Positions 9,052 through 18,072 of a DNA stretch of 64,000 nt are shown piece after piece. The stretch covers positions 372,001-436,000 of the forward strand of contig NZ_JAFKCT010000004.1 in assembly GCF_017254915.1 (NCBI RefSeq), written 5' to 3'. The notes under the pieces were generated by a model, which was not told the DNA's origin, did no database searches, and was given only the letters and a program-made list of their open reading frames with translations. The first letter of the stretch is position 1, and each line of letters begins with the position of its first letter. Both the position numbers and the translations under genes were made by a program. Source of the DNA: Algoriphagus oliviformis (GTDB taxonomy: Bacteria; Bacteroidota; Bacteroidia; Cytophagales; Cyclobacteriaceae).

Positions 9052-9486
9052 TTAAGCCAACTCCATCTTGAAGTGTTGGATATTGCACTCTTCAAACATC
9101 TCTCCGACTTTCTGGAAGCCAAATTTGGCATAAAGCGGCACAGCGGTGAGTTGGGCGTGGAGATATTTGGTTTTCCCCTCTGCCTCGGGACGGGACTTCA
9201 CATCCTCCAGCACGGCGGCCACCAAGGCCTGGCCTACGCCTTTGCCGCGGGCTTCCTTCAGCACCGCAAAGCGCTCCATCTTGACGCCGTTTTTGGTAAA
9301 GCGCCAGCGGGCAGTCCCGGCAGGCTTTCCTTCCAAACGGGCCAGAAAATGGGTGGAAGTCTCCTCAAACTCGTCATACTCCTCCGCCGGATCCACCTCC
9401 TGCTCGATCACAAAGACCAGCTCGCGGATTTTGAACACCTCCTCGAGCGCCTCCTTATCCGTTACCTTTTCTACTGTTGGCTTCAT
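9052..9486 (-). CDS. GNAT-family N-acetyltransferase
   Basis: This 144-residue protein has the full GNAT fold: beta strands in KPAGTARWRFTKNGVKMERFAVLKEARGKGVGQAL, where the R-G-K-G-V-G-Q segment is the acetyl-CoA pyrophosphate loop (about residues 85-92), and a closing FGFQKVG motif. It belongs to the ElaA/YjcF-like group of small acetyltransferases. The substrate is unknown. It overlaps the phoH-like gene by 32 bases, so the two are translated together. Confidence 0.88.
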   Translation of the reverse strand: MKPTVEKVTDKEALEEVFKIRELVFVIEQEVDPAEEYDEFEETSTHFLARLEGKPAGTARWRFTKNGVKMERFAVLKEARGKGVGQALVAAVLEDVKSRPEAEGKTKYLHAQLTAVPLYAKFGFQKVGEMFEECNIQHFKMELA

Positions 9487-10444
9487 AGCGTTGTTGGTCT
9501 TTTTCTTCTTGATCTTTTTCGTAGGCCTCGATGATGGCCTTCACCAGCTTGTGCCGGATGACGTCTTTGCCGCTGAGGCTGACGACACCTATGCCCTTTA
9601 CGCCTTTGAGGATCTTGAGCGCCTCGGCGAGTCCCGACTTTTGCCGCACAGGCAGGTCCACCTGGGTCTGGTCGCCCGTGATGATCACCTTGGAGTTGGG
9701 GCCCATACGGGTGAGAAACATCTTGATCTGCTCACTGGTCGTGTTTTGGGCTTCGTCAAGCAGGACGAAAGCATCGTGCAGCGTCCTTCCTCTCATGTAA
9801 GCCAACGGGGCGATCTCGATCACGCGCGTTTCTTGGTAATATTTGAGCTTTTCGGGCGGCACCATGTCCTGAAGCGCGTCGTAGATCGGCCTCAGGTAGG
9901 GATCGAGCTTTTCCTGGAGGTCTCCGGGGAGAAAGCCCAGATTCTCCCCCGCCTCCACTGCCGGACGGGTGATGATGATGCGCTTGACCTCGCGGTTTTT
10001 CAAAGCCCTCACGGCCAGGGCCACGGCGATGTAGGTCTTGCCTGTTCCGGCTGGGCCGAGGGCAAAAACCAAATCGTTGCTCATGGCGGCCTCCACGAGC
10101 TTGCGCTGGTTGGCAGACTTGGGCTTGATGACCAGTCCTTTGTTGCCGAAGACGATCACCTGATCCCTGCTGGCTTCCTCAAAGGGAATCCCCTCGATAT
10201 CGAGGTAATCTTTGACGTTTTCCGGGGTGAGGTGGCCAAAGCGATCGAAGTGCTCCAGCAGGAGATTGATCAGATCGTTGATGCGCAGGATCTCCGGCGC
10301 ACCGCCTTGGATGCGGATTTCATTGCCCCGCGACACGATCTTGCTCTGGGGAAAAGCCTGGGCAATCTGCCGGATATTTTCATTGCCGGTGCCCAAAAAT
10401 TCCGCCAGGGGCACGTTCTCTAAGGTGATTACTTTTTCGACCAA
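9455..10444 (-). CDS. PhoH-like ATPase
   Basis: This 329-residue protein has an N-terminal KH-like portion and a P-loop ATPase domain. Walker A is GPAGTGKT at 130-137; Walker B is FVLLDEAQNTT near 231-241; KLDPYLRPIYDAL is a PhoH signature. Family members are RNA-related ATPases, often linked to YbeY and rRNA maturation, though the exact activity is unsettled. The only plausible start is TTG at 10444, since no ATG occurs upstream in frame. It diverges from the SAM hydrolase gene. Confidence 0.9.
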   Translation of the reverse strand: MVEKVITLENVPLAEFLGTGNENIRQIAQAFPQSKIVSRGNEIRIQGGAPEILRINDLINLLLEHFDRFGHLTPENVKDYLDIEGIPFEEASRDQVIVFGNKGLVIKPKSANQRKLVEAAMSNDLVFALGPAGTGKTYIAVALAVRALKNREVKRIIITRPAVEAGENLGFLPGDLQEKLDPYLRPIYDALQDMVPPEKLKYYQETRVIEIAPLAYMRGRTLHDAFVLLDEAQNTTSEQIKMFLTRMGPNSKVIITGDQTQVDLPVRQKSGLAEALKILKGVKGIGVVSLSGKDVIRHKLVKAIIEAYEKDQEEKDQQRYEANSRKGNG

Positions 10445-10469
10445 ACTTGTTTTTTGATTTAGGTTTACC

Positions 10470-10501
10470 TTGAAGGCTAAAGAATAAAATTTCTATTTTT
10501 G
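10470..10501 (+). promoter_or_regulatory. Bacteroidota-type promoter for the SAM hydrolase operon
   Basis: A TTG (-33) at 10470-10472 is followed after 21 bp by TATTTTTG (-7, consensus TAnnTTTG) at 10494-10501. The predicted start of transcription is near 10508, which rules out the ATG at 10499 and supports translation from 10550. Confidence 0.6.
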
Positions 10502-10549
10502 TTCGCTCCCCCTCAAACAAAACTACACAATTTTAATAGACTTGCTTGT

Positions 10550-11320
10550 ATGGCATTGGTGACATTCCTTTCTGACTTTGGGGACAAAGACTACTACGTA
10601 CCGGCCGTGAAGGCCAAGATGCTTTCGATCAACCCACAGCTGAATATCATCGACATTTCGCACAGCATTAACCCCCACGACGTCGCGCACGCGGCCTTTA
10701 TCCTCCGGTCCAGCTTCAGGGAATTCCCCAAGGGAACCGTCCATCTGGTGGGCATCAATACGGTAGGCACCATGACCCAAGGCTATATCGGAGTGAAGCT
10801 GGAGGAGCACATCTTCGTGGGGCCAAACAACGGCATCCTCAGCATGCTGGCTGACCAAGACCCCGGGATCTTGGTGCAGTTTGCCGACATACACGTGAAG
10901 GACTCCACCTTTCCCACCCGGGATATCCTAGCCCCCATCGCCGCCAAAGTGGCAAGCGGAGCCGCCATCCACGACTTTGGCGGACCACTGGCCAACTTCC
11001 GCAAGCTCATGTCCCGACAGGCCAAAGCCACGCGCGAGCACATCATCGGCCACGTGATCCGGATCGATCGCTATGGCAACCTGTTGACGAATATCCGCAG
11101 GGAGGTCTTTGAGAAGCTGAACCCCGGCAAATTCAACATCCAGTTTGGCCGCGAAACCGTCGACAAGCTCCAAAACGGATACGACCAAGTGGAGGCGGGG
11201 GATCCCTTTGCCTTCTTCAACAGCCTTGACATCCTGGAAATAGGCATCAACCACGGCGATGCAGGCAAACTCCTCGGTCTGAAGCAGGACAGCGTGGTAT
11301 ATATCCATTTTGGAGGATGA
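10550..11320 (+). CDS. SAM hydrolase / SAM hydroxide adenosyltransferase (DUF62 family)
   Basis: This 256-residue protein begins MALVTFLSDFGDKDYYVPAVKAKML, the family's N-terminal signature with conserved Asp residues. Further conserved blocks are DISHSINPHDVAHAAFIL and FVGPNNGILSML. Members split S-adenosylmethionine into adenosine and methionine using hydroxide; relatives are fluorinases and chlorinases. A start 17 codons earlier is possible but would fall inside the -7 box. Its stop overlaps the next start by four bases (ATGA). Confidence 0.9.
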   Translation: MALVTFLSDFGDKDYYVPAVKAKMLSINPQLNIIDISHSINPHDVAHAAFILRSSFREFPKGTVHLVGINTVGTMTQGYIGVKLEEHIFVGPNNGILSMLADQDPGILVQFADIHVKDSTFPTRDILAPIAAKVASGAAIHDFGGPLANFRKLMSRQAKATREHIIGHVIRIDRYGNLLTNIRREVFEKLNPGKFNIQFGRETVDKLQNGYDQVEAGDPFAFFNSLDILEIGINHGDAGKLLGLKQDSVVYIHFGG

Positions 11321-11616
11321 CGCTGGTCAGGATCGTGCGGATGTCTTTTAGGCCGGAAGCGGTGGAGGCCTTTTTGGAAAACTTCGAAACCCACAGACAT
11401 TCCATTCGGAATTTCCCCGGCTGTCTGCACTTGGAGCTCTGGCAGGACTACACCGAAAAAAATATTTTCACCACCTACAGCCACTGGGACAGCGAAAAAT
11501 CCCTCCAGCAGTACCGTGATTCTGAACTGTTTAACTCCGTCTGGAGCGCCACCAAGCTGCTTTTTGACGCAAGGCCCCTGGCCTTCAGCTCAAAAAAAAT
11601 ATTGGAAGTGACCTGA
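11317..11616 (+). CDS. Antibiotic biosynthesis monooxygenase (ABM) domain protein
   Basis: The 99-residue protein is a single ferredoxin-like ABM domain, with the typical VRIVRMSFRPEAVEAFLENFETHRHSIRNFPGC opening and a closing YRDSELFNSVWS helix. Such small dimeric proteins include quinol monooxygenases such as YgiN and heme-degrading enzymes, but many have no known substrate. It is translationally coupled to the SAM hydrolase by an ATGA overlap. Confidence 0.82.
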   Translation: MTLVRIVRMSFRPEAVEAFLENFETHRHSIRNFPGCLHLELWQDYTEKNIFTTYSHWDSEKSLQQYRDSELFNSVWSATKLLFDARPLAFSSKKILEVT

Positions 11617-11621
11617 GTCTG

Positions 11622-11652
11622 TTGGAGGAAAAACAAAAAGTCATCATATTTG
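11622..11652 (+). promoter_or_regulatory. Putative promoter of tRNA-Leu
   Basis: TTG at 11622-11624 and CATATTTG at 11645-11652 are spaced by 20 bp; the latter matches TAnnTTTG except for its first base. The tRNA begins 58 bp downstream. Confidence 0.5.
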
Positions 11653-11710
11653 CAGCCCGTTCAGCAAGGAACGGTAAAAACACAGTCTGATCTGATCAGG
11701 CGCGTACCAT

Positions 11711-11794
11711 GCCCAGGTGGCGGAATCGGTAGACGCGTTGGTCTCAAACACCAATGAGGTTACACTCGTGCCGGTTCGACTCCGGCCCTGGGTA
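11711..11794 (+). tRNA. tRNA-Leu (anticodon CAA)
   Basis: The 84-base sequence folds into a class II tRNA. The acceptor stem is GCCCAGG/CCTGGGT with one G-T pair. The anticodon stem TTGGT/ACCAA encloses loop CTCAAAC, giving CAA. The long variable arm and the T arm (CCGGTTCGACTCCGG) are intact. CCA is not encoded. A strong terminator follows directly. Confidence 0.97.
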
Positions 11795-11796
11795 CA

Positions 11797-11825
11797 GAAA
11801 GCCCGCTGAAAAGCGGGCTTTTTTC
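11797..11825 (+). terminator. Terminator after tRNA-Leu
   Basis: AAGCCCGCT and AGCGGGCTT form a 9-bp stem around GAAA, followed by a T run. Confidence 0.9.
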
Positions 11826-11990
11826 GTTTTTATCGATGTAGAAATGAAATCTGCTATTTCACGAAAAGCACACTCCCTAAACACTCAGGCAAGGATTCGA
11901 ATAGTGGAAGTATAAGGAATCCCACAACGAGACACCGGATCAAGGCATAAGTTCAACGAAAAAGGTGAAGTCTGCCTACCACCAAGACGA

Positions 11991-12026
11991 AAAAACCTCC
12001 AGCGTCTTTTCGACCCTGGAGGTTTT
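11991..12026 (-). terminator. Terminator of the first sulfatase gene
   Basis: On the minus strand AACCTCCAG pairs with CTGGAGGTT, followed by six T residues. It lies about 30 bases after the sulfatase stop. The stem also has a T run on the other strand and could work both ways. Confidence 0.8.
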
Positions 12027-12055
12027 CAGCCTTCTGGTTTTCCAAAGGAAGCGAC

Positions 12056-13585
12056 CTATTTCGCTGTGGACTGCCCCGCCCTATATTTCTCCAACAACTC
12101 TGCCAGCTCTTTCGCTTTTTCAAGGTCCGAGGTGTAGAGGTTTTGCATCTGGCGGGCGTCTTCCTTCATGTTGAAGAGCAGCGCCGGACTGTCAAAATCC
12201 GTGTATCCTTTCAGTTCGGCGAAGTCAGCGGGAATCTTGCGATGCCCTCCCGTGGAGTCGTTGATGTAGAGGAAGTCACCCTTTCGAATGCCCCAGATGG
12301 TTTTGTAGGTATTGTGCACCAGCGCTTCCCGCACCGGGTTGGCGGGATTTTGGCCTTGCCACACTTGGCTGAAGTCATAGCTATCCGGAGCCGCCGGAGC
12401 CGGGACAGGGGAGCCCGAGAGCGAAGCCAAGGTCGCCATGAGGTCGATCTGGGAGATCAGCTGGTCAGAGACGGTACCCGCAGGCACCTTCCCCGGCCAC
12501 TTCACGATAAAGGGCACATGGTGTCCTCCTTCCCAAACGTCGCGCTTCAGTCCGCGAAAGTCCCCCATGCTGAAGTGTCCATATTCCAGTCCGCGCGTCC
12601 AGGCATAGGCTTCCGGACCGTTGTCCGCGGTGAAAATCACGAGGGTATTTTCCTCCAAGCCTTTGTCCTTCAAAGCTTGGAGCACCTGTCCGGCTACCCA
12701 ATCTGTCTGAACCATGAAATCGCCGTAGGCGCCTGCCTGGGATTTCCCGTCAAACTCTTCGTTGGGGATAATGGGCGCGTGGGGAGAAGGCAAGGCAAAA
12801 TAGAGGAAGAAAGGCTGGTCTTCCTTTTGCTCTTGGATGTAGGACACGGCTTTCTTGGTCAAGGTAGGCAGCACATCATAGGGATTCCAGTCCTTCACCC
12901 TTGGTCCTGGCCTAAACTCCCAATGGCCCTCTTTGGTCTCATAGCCAATGTTGTCGTAGGTCATCAGCTCGGTAGGAGCCTCCACCACTCGATCATTTTC
13001 CACCCAGGCATAAGGGGGAAAATTGATCGTGCCGTCGCCAAAATAATAGTCAAAGCCCCTGTCCAAGGGCCCGCCTTTCACCGGCTGGCTCCAATCGATA
13101 TCATCGGGACCGACCACTTTCACGGTACGAGACCCCGACGTGATTTCCGCGCTGGGCTCGCCTTTCATCACCCAGTTCCAGCCCAGATGCCACTTGCCTA
13201 TGGCAGCGGTGGAGTAGCCATTGCTACGGAGCACATCGGCTACCGACACGTCTCCCTCCGCGAAAAAGGGCTTGCCAAAAGAATCCACGATGTCGTGCTG
13301 TCGCCTCCAGTGGTAGGTACCGGTCAAAAGCGCATAGCGGCTTGGCGAGCAGATCCCCGAGGAACTGTGCGCGTCACTGAAGCGCATGCCCTCCCGCGCC
13401 ATTTGGTCTAGGTAGGGAGTGGGAATCTTTGAATTGGGGTTTTGGATGGCCAAGTCCCCAAAGCCCATGTCATCGGCGTAGATGATCACGATATTGGGTT
13501 TGGAGGCCTGGGCGGGCGTTTGGTTTTGGCAGGCAGAGGCGAGGAGCGCCAGGACTGCAAGAAAAAGGAATGAAAGTGATTTCAT
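12056..13585 (-). CDS. Sulfatase (arylsulfatase family), lipoprotein
   Basis: This 509-residue type I sulfatase hydrolyses sulfate esters. Its catalytic cysteine, to be converted to formylglycine, is Cys79 in C-S-P-S-R. Metal ligands start at [10 protein letters not shown] near 36-43, and [13 protein letters not shown] holds the second Asp-Asn pair. The signal peptide ends in LLASAC with Cys19 as lipobox cysteine, so the enzyme is probably tethered to the envelope. I chose 13585 because an earlier in-frame ATG would precede the signal peptide. No sulfatase-maturing enzyme is seen in the window. The substrate is probably a sulfated polysaccharide, but this is inference. Confidence 0.92.
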   Translation of the reverse strand: MKSLSFLFLAVLALLASACQNQTPAQASKPNIVIIYADDMGFGDLAIQNPNSKIPTPYLDQMAREGMRFSDAHSSSGICSPSRYALLTGTYHWRRQHDIVDSFGKPFFAEGDVSVADVLRSNGYSTAAIGKWHLGWNWVMKGEPSAEITSGSRTVKVVGPDDIDWSQPVKGGPLDRGFDYYFGDGTINFPPYAWVENDRVVEAPTELMTYDNIGYETKEGHWEFRPGPRVKDWNPYDVLPTLTKKAVSYIQEQKEDQPFFLYFALPSPHAPIIPNEEFDGKSQAGAYGDFMVQTDWVAGQVLQALKDKGLEENTLVIFTADNGPEAYAWTRGLEYGHFSMGDFRGLKRDVWEGGHHVPFIVKWPGKVPAGTVSDQLISQIDLMATLASLSGSPVPAPAAPDSYDFSQVWQGQNPANPVREALVHNTYKTIWGIRKGDFLYINDSTGGHRKIPADFAELKGYTDFDSPALLFNMKEDARQMQNLYTSDLEKAKELAELLEKYRAGQSTAK

Positions 13586-13884
13586 GGATTTTGAAATGGA
13601 ACGAATGAGGACATCAGGCAAAGCGCCAAGCTATGGCCAGCCTCGGACTTACAAAATGAATTGAAGCCCAAGATAAACTCCAGCCGGCAATGCAAGCACC
13701 TTGGCAACAGCTAATATCGTTTATTATTCCAAAGTTAGGCCAATTGGTCTAATATTTTGTTTCTACCACCGAAAAGAAAAGTTATGCTAGGAGTCTCGGC
13801 CTTTTCCTAGCAAAAGAAAAAACCTCCGAAGTCTATCCGACTCCGGAGGTTTTCAGCTTTCTGACTTTAACCTTCTCTTTGGGA
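13586..13884. other. Intergenic region between sulfatase and ettA
   Basis: No gene is seen. It contains the ettA terminator and, at 13730-13737, a minus-strand TAACTTTG that matches a Bacteroidota -7 box and could serve the sulfatase gene; I see no good -33 box for it. Confidence 0.4.
13817..13853 (-). terminator. Terminator of ettA
   Basis: On the minus strand AAAACCTCCG and CGGAGGTTTT form a perfect stem followed by a T run. It closely resembles the hairpin at 11991-12026. Confidence 0.8.
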
Positions 13885-15564
13885 CTATTTCAGATTTTTA
13901 TATCGGATTCGCTTCGGAGCGACATCGCCCAGGCGCTTCTTCTTGCTTTCCTCGTAGTCGGAGAAGTTGCCCTCAAACCATACGACTTGTGAATCTCCCT
14001 CAAAGGCCAAGATGTGGGTACAGATCCTATCCAGAAACCAACGGTCGTGGGAAATCACCACGGCGCAGCCCCCGAAGTTTTCCAGCGCTTCCTCCAGAGC
14101 CCGAAGCGTGTTCACGTCGAGGTCGTTGGTAGGTTCGTCAAGGAGGAGCAAGTTACCGCCTTCCTTGAGCATCATGGCCAGATGAACCCGGTTGCGCTCA
14201 CCACCGGAAAGCACGCCGACTTTTTTCTCCTGATCCGAGCCTGCAAAGTTGAACTTGGAAACGTAGGCCCTGGCATTGACTTCCTTATTGCCCAGCTTCA
14301 TCAGCTCGTTGCCGCCGGAAATGATCTGATAGACGGTCTTGTTGGGATCCAAGCCACCGTGCTCTTGGTCCACGTAGGCCAGCTGCACGGTCTCTCCCAC
14401 CTCAAAATTGCCGGAATCGGGCTTTTCCTGCCCGGTGATCAGCTTGAAGAGGGTACTTTTACCGGCTCCGTTTGGCCCTATCACGCCAACGATCCCACCC
14501 TGCGGCAGGGAAAAGCTCAGGTTTTCAAAAAGCAGCTTGTCGCCGTAGGCCTTGGACACGCCATTCACCTCGATGACTTTGGCTCCCAAACGTGGCCCTG
14601 GCGGAATGAACAGTTCAAGTTTGGCTTCTTTCTCTCTCGCTTCTTCTCCGACCAACTTGTCGTAAGCGTTCAGACGAGCCTTGCCTTTGGACTGGCGAGC
14701 CTTGGGAGACATGCGAATCCATTCCAATTCCCGCTCCAGGGTCTTCTGGCGCTTGGATTCGGTCTTTTCCTCCTGCTTCAGGCGGTTTTGCTTCTGCTCC
14801 AGCCAAGAGGAATAGTTGCCTTTCCAGGGAATGCCTTCGCCTCTGTCCAGCTCGAGAATCCATCCAGCCACGTTGTCCAGGAAGTATCGGTCGTGGGTCA
14901 CGGCGATGACCGTGCCTTTGTAGTTTTGCAGGTGTTGCTCCAGCCAGTGGACGGACTCGGCATCCAGGTGGTTGGTAGGTTCGTCAAGCAGCAATACGTC
15001 CGGCTCTTGAAGGAGCAGACGACAAAGCGCCACGCGTCTTTTTTCCCCACCGGACAGGTGTGCCACGTTGGCATCCGCAGGAGGGAGGCGAAGCGCGTCC
15101 ATCGCCTTGTCCAGCATTACATCCAGTTCCCAGGCATTGACGGCGTCCAGCTTTTCCTGCACCTCGCCCTGTCTGAGGATGAGCTTATCCATGGCGTTGG
15201 GATCTTCCATGATCTCGGGATCCATGAATTTTTCATTGATCTGGTCAAACTCACGGAGCAATGCCACTGTCTCAGCGACGGCTTCCTCCACGACTTCCTT
15301 CACGGTCTTCGTAGGGTCGAGCTGGGGCTCCTGCTCCAGCATGCCGACGCTGTAGCCAGGAGACCAGACTACCTCGCCGAGGAATTCCTTGTCCAGCCCG
15401 GCGATGATTTTGAGCAAAGACGACTTACCGGAGCCATTCAGACCGAGTACGCCGATTTTGGCACCATAGAAAAACGAGAGATATATATCCTTTAAGACTT
15501 TCTTTTGAGGGGGGTAGACTTTCGAAACCCCGGCCATGGAAAAGATGATTTTTTCTGCACTCAT
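13885..15564 (-). CDS. ettA: Energy-dependent translational throttle protein EttA (ABC-F)
   Basis: The 559-residue soluble protein has two ABC ATPase domains and no membrane segments. The first has [12 protein letters not shown] and [32 protein letters not shown]; the second has [12 protein letters not shown] and [15 protein letters not shown] with [12 protein letters not shown]. Between them lies the charged P-site tRNA-interaction linker ([16 protein letters not shown]). The length and the ordered motifs match EttA, which binds the ribosomal E site and gates the first elongation step according to the ATP/ADP ratio. Confidence 0.95.
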   Translation of the reverse strand: MSAEKIIFSMAGVSKVYPPQKKVLKDIYLSFFYGAKIGVLGLNGSGKSSLLKIIAGLDKEFLGEVVWSPGYSVGMLEQEPQLDPTKTVKEVVEEAVAETVALLREFDQINEKFMDPEIMEDPNAMDKLILRQGEVQEKLDAVNAWELDVMLDKAMDALRLPPADANVAHLSGGEKRRVALCRLLLQEPDVLLLDEPTNHLDAESVHWLEQHLQNYKGTVIAVTHDRYFLDNVAGWILELDRGEGIPWKGNYSSWLEQKQNRLKQEEKTESKRQKTLERELEWIRMSPKARQSKGKARLNAYDKLVGEEAREKEAKLELFIPPGPRLGAKVIEVNGVSKAYGDKLLFENLSFSLPQGGIVGVIGPNGAGKSTLFKLITGQEKPDSGNFEVGETVQLAYVDQEHGGLDPNKTVYQIISGGNELMKLGNKEVNARAYVSKFNFAGSDQEKKVGVLSGGERNRVHLAMMLKEGGNLLLLDEPTNDLDVNTLRALEEALENFGGCAVVISHDRWFLDRICTHILAFEGDSQVVWFEGNFSDYEESKKKRLGDVAPKRIRYKNLK

Positions 15565-15694
15565 GCTTATATTTTAATCGTTTAGAAACCTGTTGGGCAA
15601 GATGGCAAAAATATACCTTTCTTAGGATAAGTGAGGGCTAAATGATTATTTTGCGAAAAATTGGAAACGACCACCTATAACCTATTGCATTGAA

Positions 15695-16945
15695 ATGGAG
15701 CATCCTTATGGATATATCAAGGACAACAAAGTCTATTTGAAGGGATTTCTCGGAAAGGAAGACCGGGAGATCGGAGAAGTAAAGGAAGACGAAGCCTCCA
15801 CCATCAGCTATTTCGAAGCTCGCTTTGAGCAAATCAAAGATAAAGTAGCCAAACTTAAATCAGACATCGAGGAAAACCAAAACAAGGGTTCCTTCCTCAT
15901 GAAGCTGATCCACCTGCGCGACTCCCTGTATGAATCCGACGCCTTGGGGGACTTCATTCCCCTGATCGAGACGCTCAACGAGCAGGAGGCATTTCTGAAC
16001 GAAATCATCCAGGTCAATCGGGCAAAGAACCTCGAGGTGAAAAAAGCCCTCATCCTCGAAGCGGAAGCGAAACGGGACGATACCGACTGGAAGCCCACCG
16101 CGGAGTTTTTCAAGGAGCTGAAAATGCGCTGGATCAAGACTGGACCCGTGGAAAAAGAACTCCACGAAGAGCTGGAAAACGAGTTCAACGATTCCATCCA
16201 GACCTTCTTCGAAAACAGACGCCACTTCTACGAAGGCCTTGCCCTACAAGCGGAGGAAAACATCAAGGTGTACGAAGCGCTGGTCGTCCAGGCTAGGGAA
16301 GCGCATGACCTGCCGGACGCCAAGATGGCCTTTGACATCTCCAAGCGCATCCAGAAAGAGTGGAAGGAAGCCGGAAAAGTACCCGCCGAAAAACGCCAGC
16401 CCCTTTGGGATGAGTTTTCGAAGCTGAACAACCGGATTTTCTCCCGCTACAAGCGCACGCTGAACCCCGGCCCGAGCATGCATCCCCGCGAAGTACTCCG
16501 CAAGATCGAGGGCATGGTGGACGAGCTCAAGAAAATGGCCCACCAGCCTACCGGGCCTGCGATCACCCAGCGGGCCAAGGCCATACAGGAAGACTGGAAA
16601 AAACTTCCGGCGCACAAGCCCAAGGAGGCAAACCTGCCGGCGAGATCCTATCAGTTTTTCATGGACATTATTTTCGAAAAAGCCTTTCTCGAAAAACTCG
16701 CCCACGGCAAGCATCCGGGATTTGAAGCGATGCCTCTGCAGGAGCAAAACCAGATTAAGTCAGGGATTCTCAAGGACTTACTACACAGAGACCAGGGAGA
16801 GCTCGACACCATGCAGAACAATTCGGACAACTTCCGTGTTCAGACCCCGGATTTCCAGATGATGATGCGGAAAAAGTTGTCTGGGCTCAAGCGGAAAGTA
16901 GACGTAAAAAACTATATTTTGAAGCAACTTTCTCCTCGTATTTGA
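15695..16945 (+). CDS. DUF349-domain protein
   Basis: This 416-residue, highly charged and helical protein contains repeated DUF349 units, seen as W-containing helices such as FKELKMRWIKTGPV, AFDISKRIQKEWKEAGKVP and RAKAIQEDWKKLP, each followed by a proline-rich turn and a phenylalanine-containing helix (LWDEFSKLNNRIF). It has no signal peptide. The family is common in Bacteroidota; its function is unknown. It is divergent from ettA and starts 130 bases away. Confidence 0.85.
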   Translation: MEHPYGYIKDNKVYLKGFLGKEDREIGEVKEDEASTISYFEARFEQIKDKVAKLKSDIEENQNKGSFLMKLIHLRDSLYESDALGDFIPLIETLNEQEAFLNEIIQVNRAKNLEVKKALILEAEAKRDDTDWKPTAEFFKELKMRWIKTGPVEKELHEELENEFNDSIQTFFENRRHFYEGLALQAEENIKVYEALVVQAREAHDLPDAKMAFDISKRIQKEWKEAGKVPAEKRQPLWDEFSKLNNRIFSRYKRTLNPGPSMHPREVLRKIEGMVDELKKMAHQPTGPAITQRAKAIQEDWKKLPAHKPKEANLPARSYQFFMDIIFEKAFLEKLAHGKHPGFEAMPLQEQNQIKSGILKDLLHRDQGELDTMQNNSDNFRVQTPDFQMMMRKKLSGLKRKVDVKNYILKQLSPRI

Positions 16946-17019
16946 GTAGAAACTACTTATTCAAAAAATCACTAATCTTGCACCTTTAAAAATTCCGGAA
17001 CAAATTTAAAATAAACACT

Positions 17020-17241
17020 ATGTACTGGACACTTGAACTCGCATCCTACCTAGAGGATGCTCCCTGGCCAGCGACCAAGGATGAGCTGATCGACTATGCC
17101 ATCCGCTCCGGCGCCCCACTTGAAGTGGTGGAAAATCTCCAAGAGCTCGAAGACGACGGTGAGCCATACGAGACGATCGAGGAGATCTGGCCCGACTATC
17201 CGACCAAGGATGACTTCTTCTTCAACGAGGACGAATATTAA
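17020..17241 (+). CDS. DUF2795-family small acidic protein
   Basis: The 73-residue acidic protein begins MYWTLELASYLEDAPWPATKDELIDYAIRSGAP, which fits the DUF2795 pattern of small Bacteroidota proteins, and ends in a cluster of Asp and Phe. It has no signal peptide. Function unknown. It sits alone, with its own strong terminator only a few bases downstream. Confidence 0.85.
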   Translation: MYWTLELASYLEDAPWPATKDELIDYAIRSGAPLEVVENLQELEDDGEPYETIEEIWPDYPTKDDFFFNEDEY

Positions 17242-17247
17242 AAACCA

Positions 17248-17287
17248 AAAAAGCCCCGCCCCGATAGCTATCAGGCGGGGCTTTTTC
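17248..17287 (+). terminator. Terminator of the DUF2795 gene
   Basis: AAAAAGCCCCGCC and GGCGGGGCTTTTT flank a 13-base centre that contains GATAGCTATC, itself a palindrome. A T run follows. Confidence 0.9.
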
Positions 17288-17299
17288 GTTTTGGCAAGC

Positions 17300-17332
17300 A
17301 GCCCTCCAAGGGTTTTGAACCCTTGGAGGGCT
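17300..17332. repeat. Perfect 15-bp inverted repeat
   Basis: AGCCCTCCAAGGGTT and its exact complement flank TTG. No T run follows on either strand, so it is not an ordinary terminator. It lies between the DUF2795 terminator and the 3' end of the LytTR gene. The centre (TCCAAgGgTTttGAAcCcTTGGA) resembles the core of the larger palindrome at 32846-32898. Confidence 0.7.
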
Positions 17333-17340
17333 CACCCCAC

Positions 17341-18072
17341 TCACAACCCGAGCACCTGCCTCAGCCGCGCATAGCCGGTCTTGCTCACGGGAATCTGCTC
17401 CCCGCCCCGCAACTTCACCAGATAGGTATCCCGCTCGTAGGGCTCGATGCCGGTGATCCCGTTGAGATTGATGATAAAGGAGCGATGCACCCGCGCAAAC
17501 TTCCCCGCATCGAGACTTTCTTCCAGCGCTTTCATGGTCATTTTTTTCAGGTATTTGCCCCCAGAGGTATGGATCGCCACGTAGTCGTCTTCCGCCTCAA
17601 AGTAGTTTACCTCCTGCACCGGAATGATCTTGATGTCGTTTTTGACCCGCACCACGAGCCGATTGCTTTTCTCCGCCAGCTGGCCAAGCGCTTGGTTTTC
17701 CTCCGCATCGTGTTCCCTTTCGCCCATCTCCAAAAACCGCTCAATCGCCTGCTTAAACCTCGCCTGCGAAAAGGGCTTCAACAGGTAGTCCAAAGCCTTG
17801 GCATCAAAGGCCTTCAGCGCGTACTGGTCAAAAGCCGTGGTAAAGATCACCGCAGGCGGCTCATCCAGCAGCTCCAGCATCTCAAAGCCCGTGATCTTGG
17901 GCATCTGTACATCGAGAAAAATCAGATCCGGCTGATGCTGCTGTATGGCCTTTAGCCCTTGGAATCCATCTTGGCACATTTCCACCACTTCAAACTGCGG
18001 AAAGTCCCCAAGGTATTCCTTGACTATCCCCGCGGCCAGGGGTTCATCGTCTATGATTAGGGTTTTGATCAT
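17341..18072 (-). CDS. LytTR-family response regulator
   Basis: The 243-residue protein has an N-terminal receiver domain with acidic pocket IIDDEPLAAG (7-16), phospho-acceptor Asp in LIFLDVQMPKITG (near 54) and Lys in LLKPFSQARF, then a C-terminal LytTR DNA-binding domain ending in FARVHRSFIINLNGITGIEPYERDTYLVKLRGGEQIPVSKTGYARLR. It is the partner of the LytS-like kinase, whose stop its start overlaps by four bases. LytTR proteins bind two direct repeats spaced about 21 bp; such repeats lie upstream of the operon at 20065-20100. Confidence 0.95.
   Translation of the reverse strand: MIKTLIIDDEPLAAGIVKEYLGDFPQFEVVEMCQDGFQGLKAIQQHQPDLIFLDVQMPKITGFEMLELLDEPPAVIFTTAFDQYALKAFDAKALDYLLKPFSQARFKQAIERFLEMGEREHDAEENQALGQLAEKSNRLVVRVKNDIKIIPVQEVNYFEAEDDYVAIHTSGGKYLKKMTMKALEESLDAGKFARVHRSFIINLNGITGIEPYERDTYLVKLRGGEQIPVSKTGYARLRQVLGL

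Noticed and set aside
10499-10549. An N-terminal extension of the SAM hydrolase from ATG 10499
   Set aside because: The ATG lies inside the predicted -7 box and the extra 17 residues are not conserved in character.
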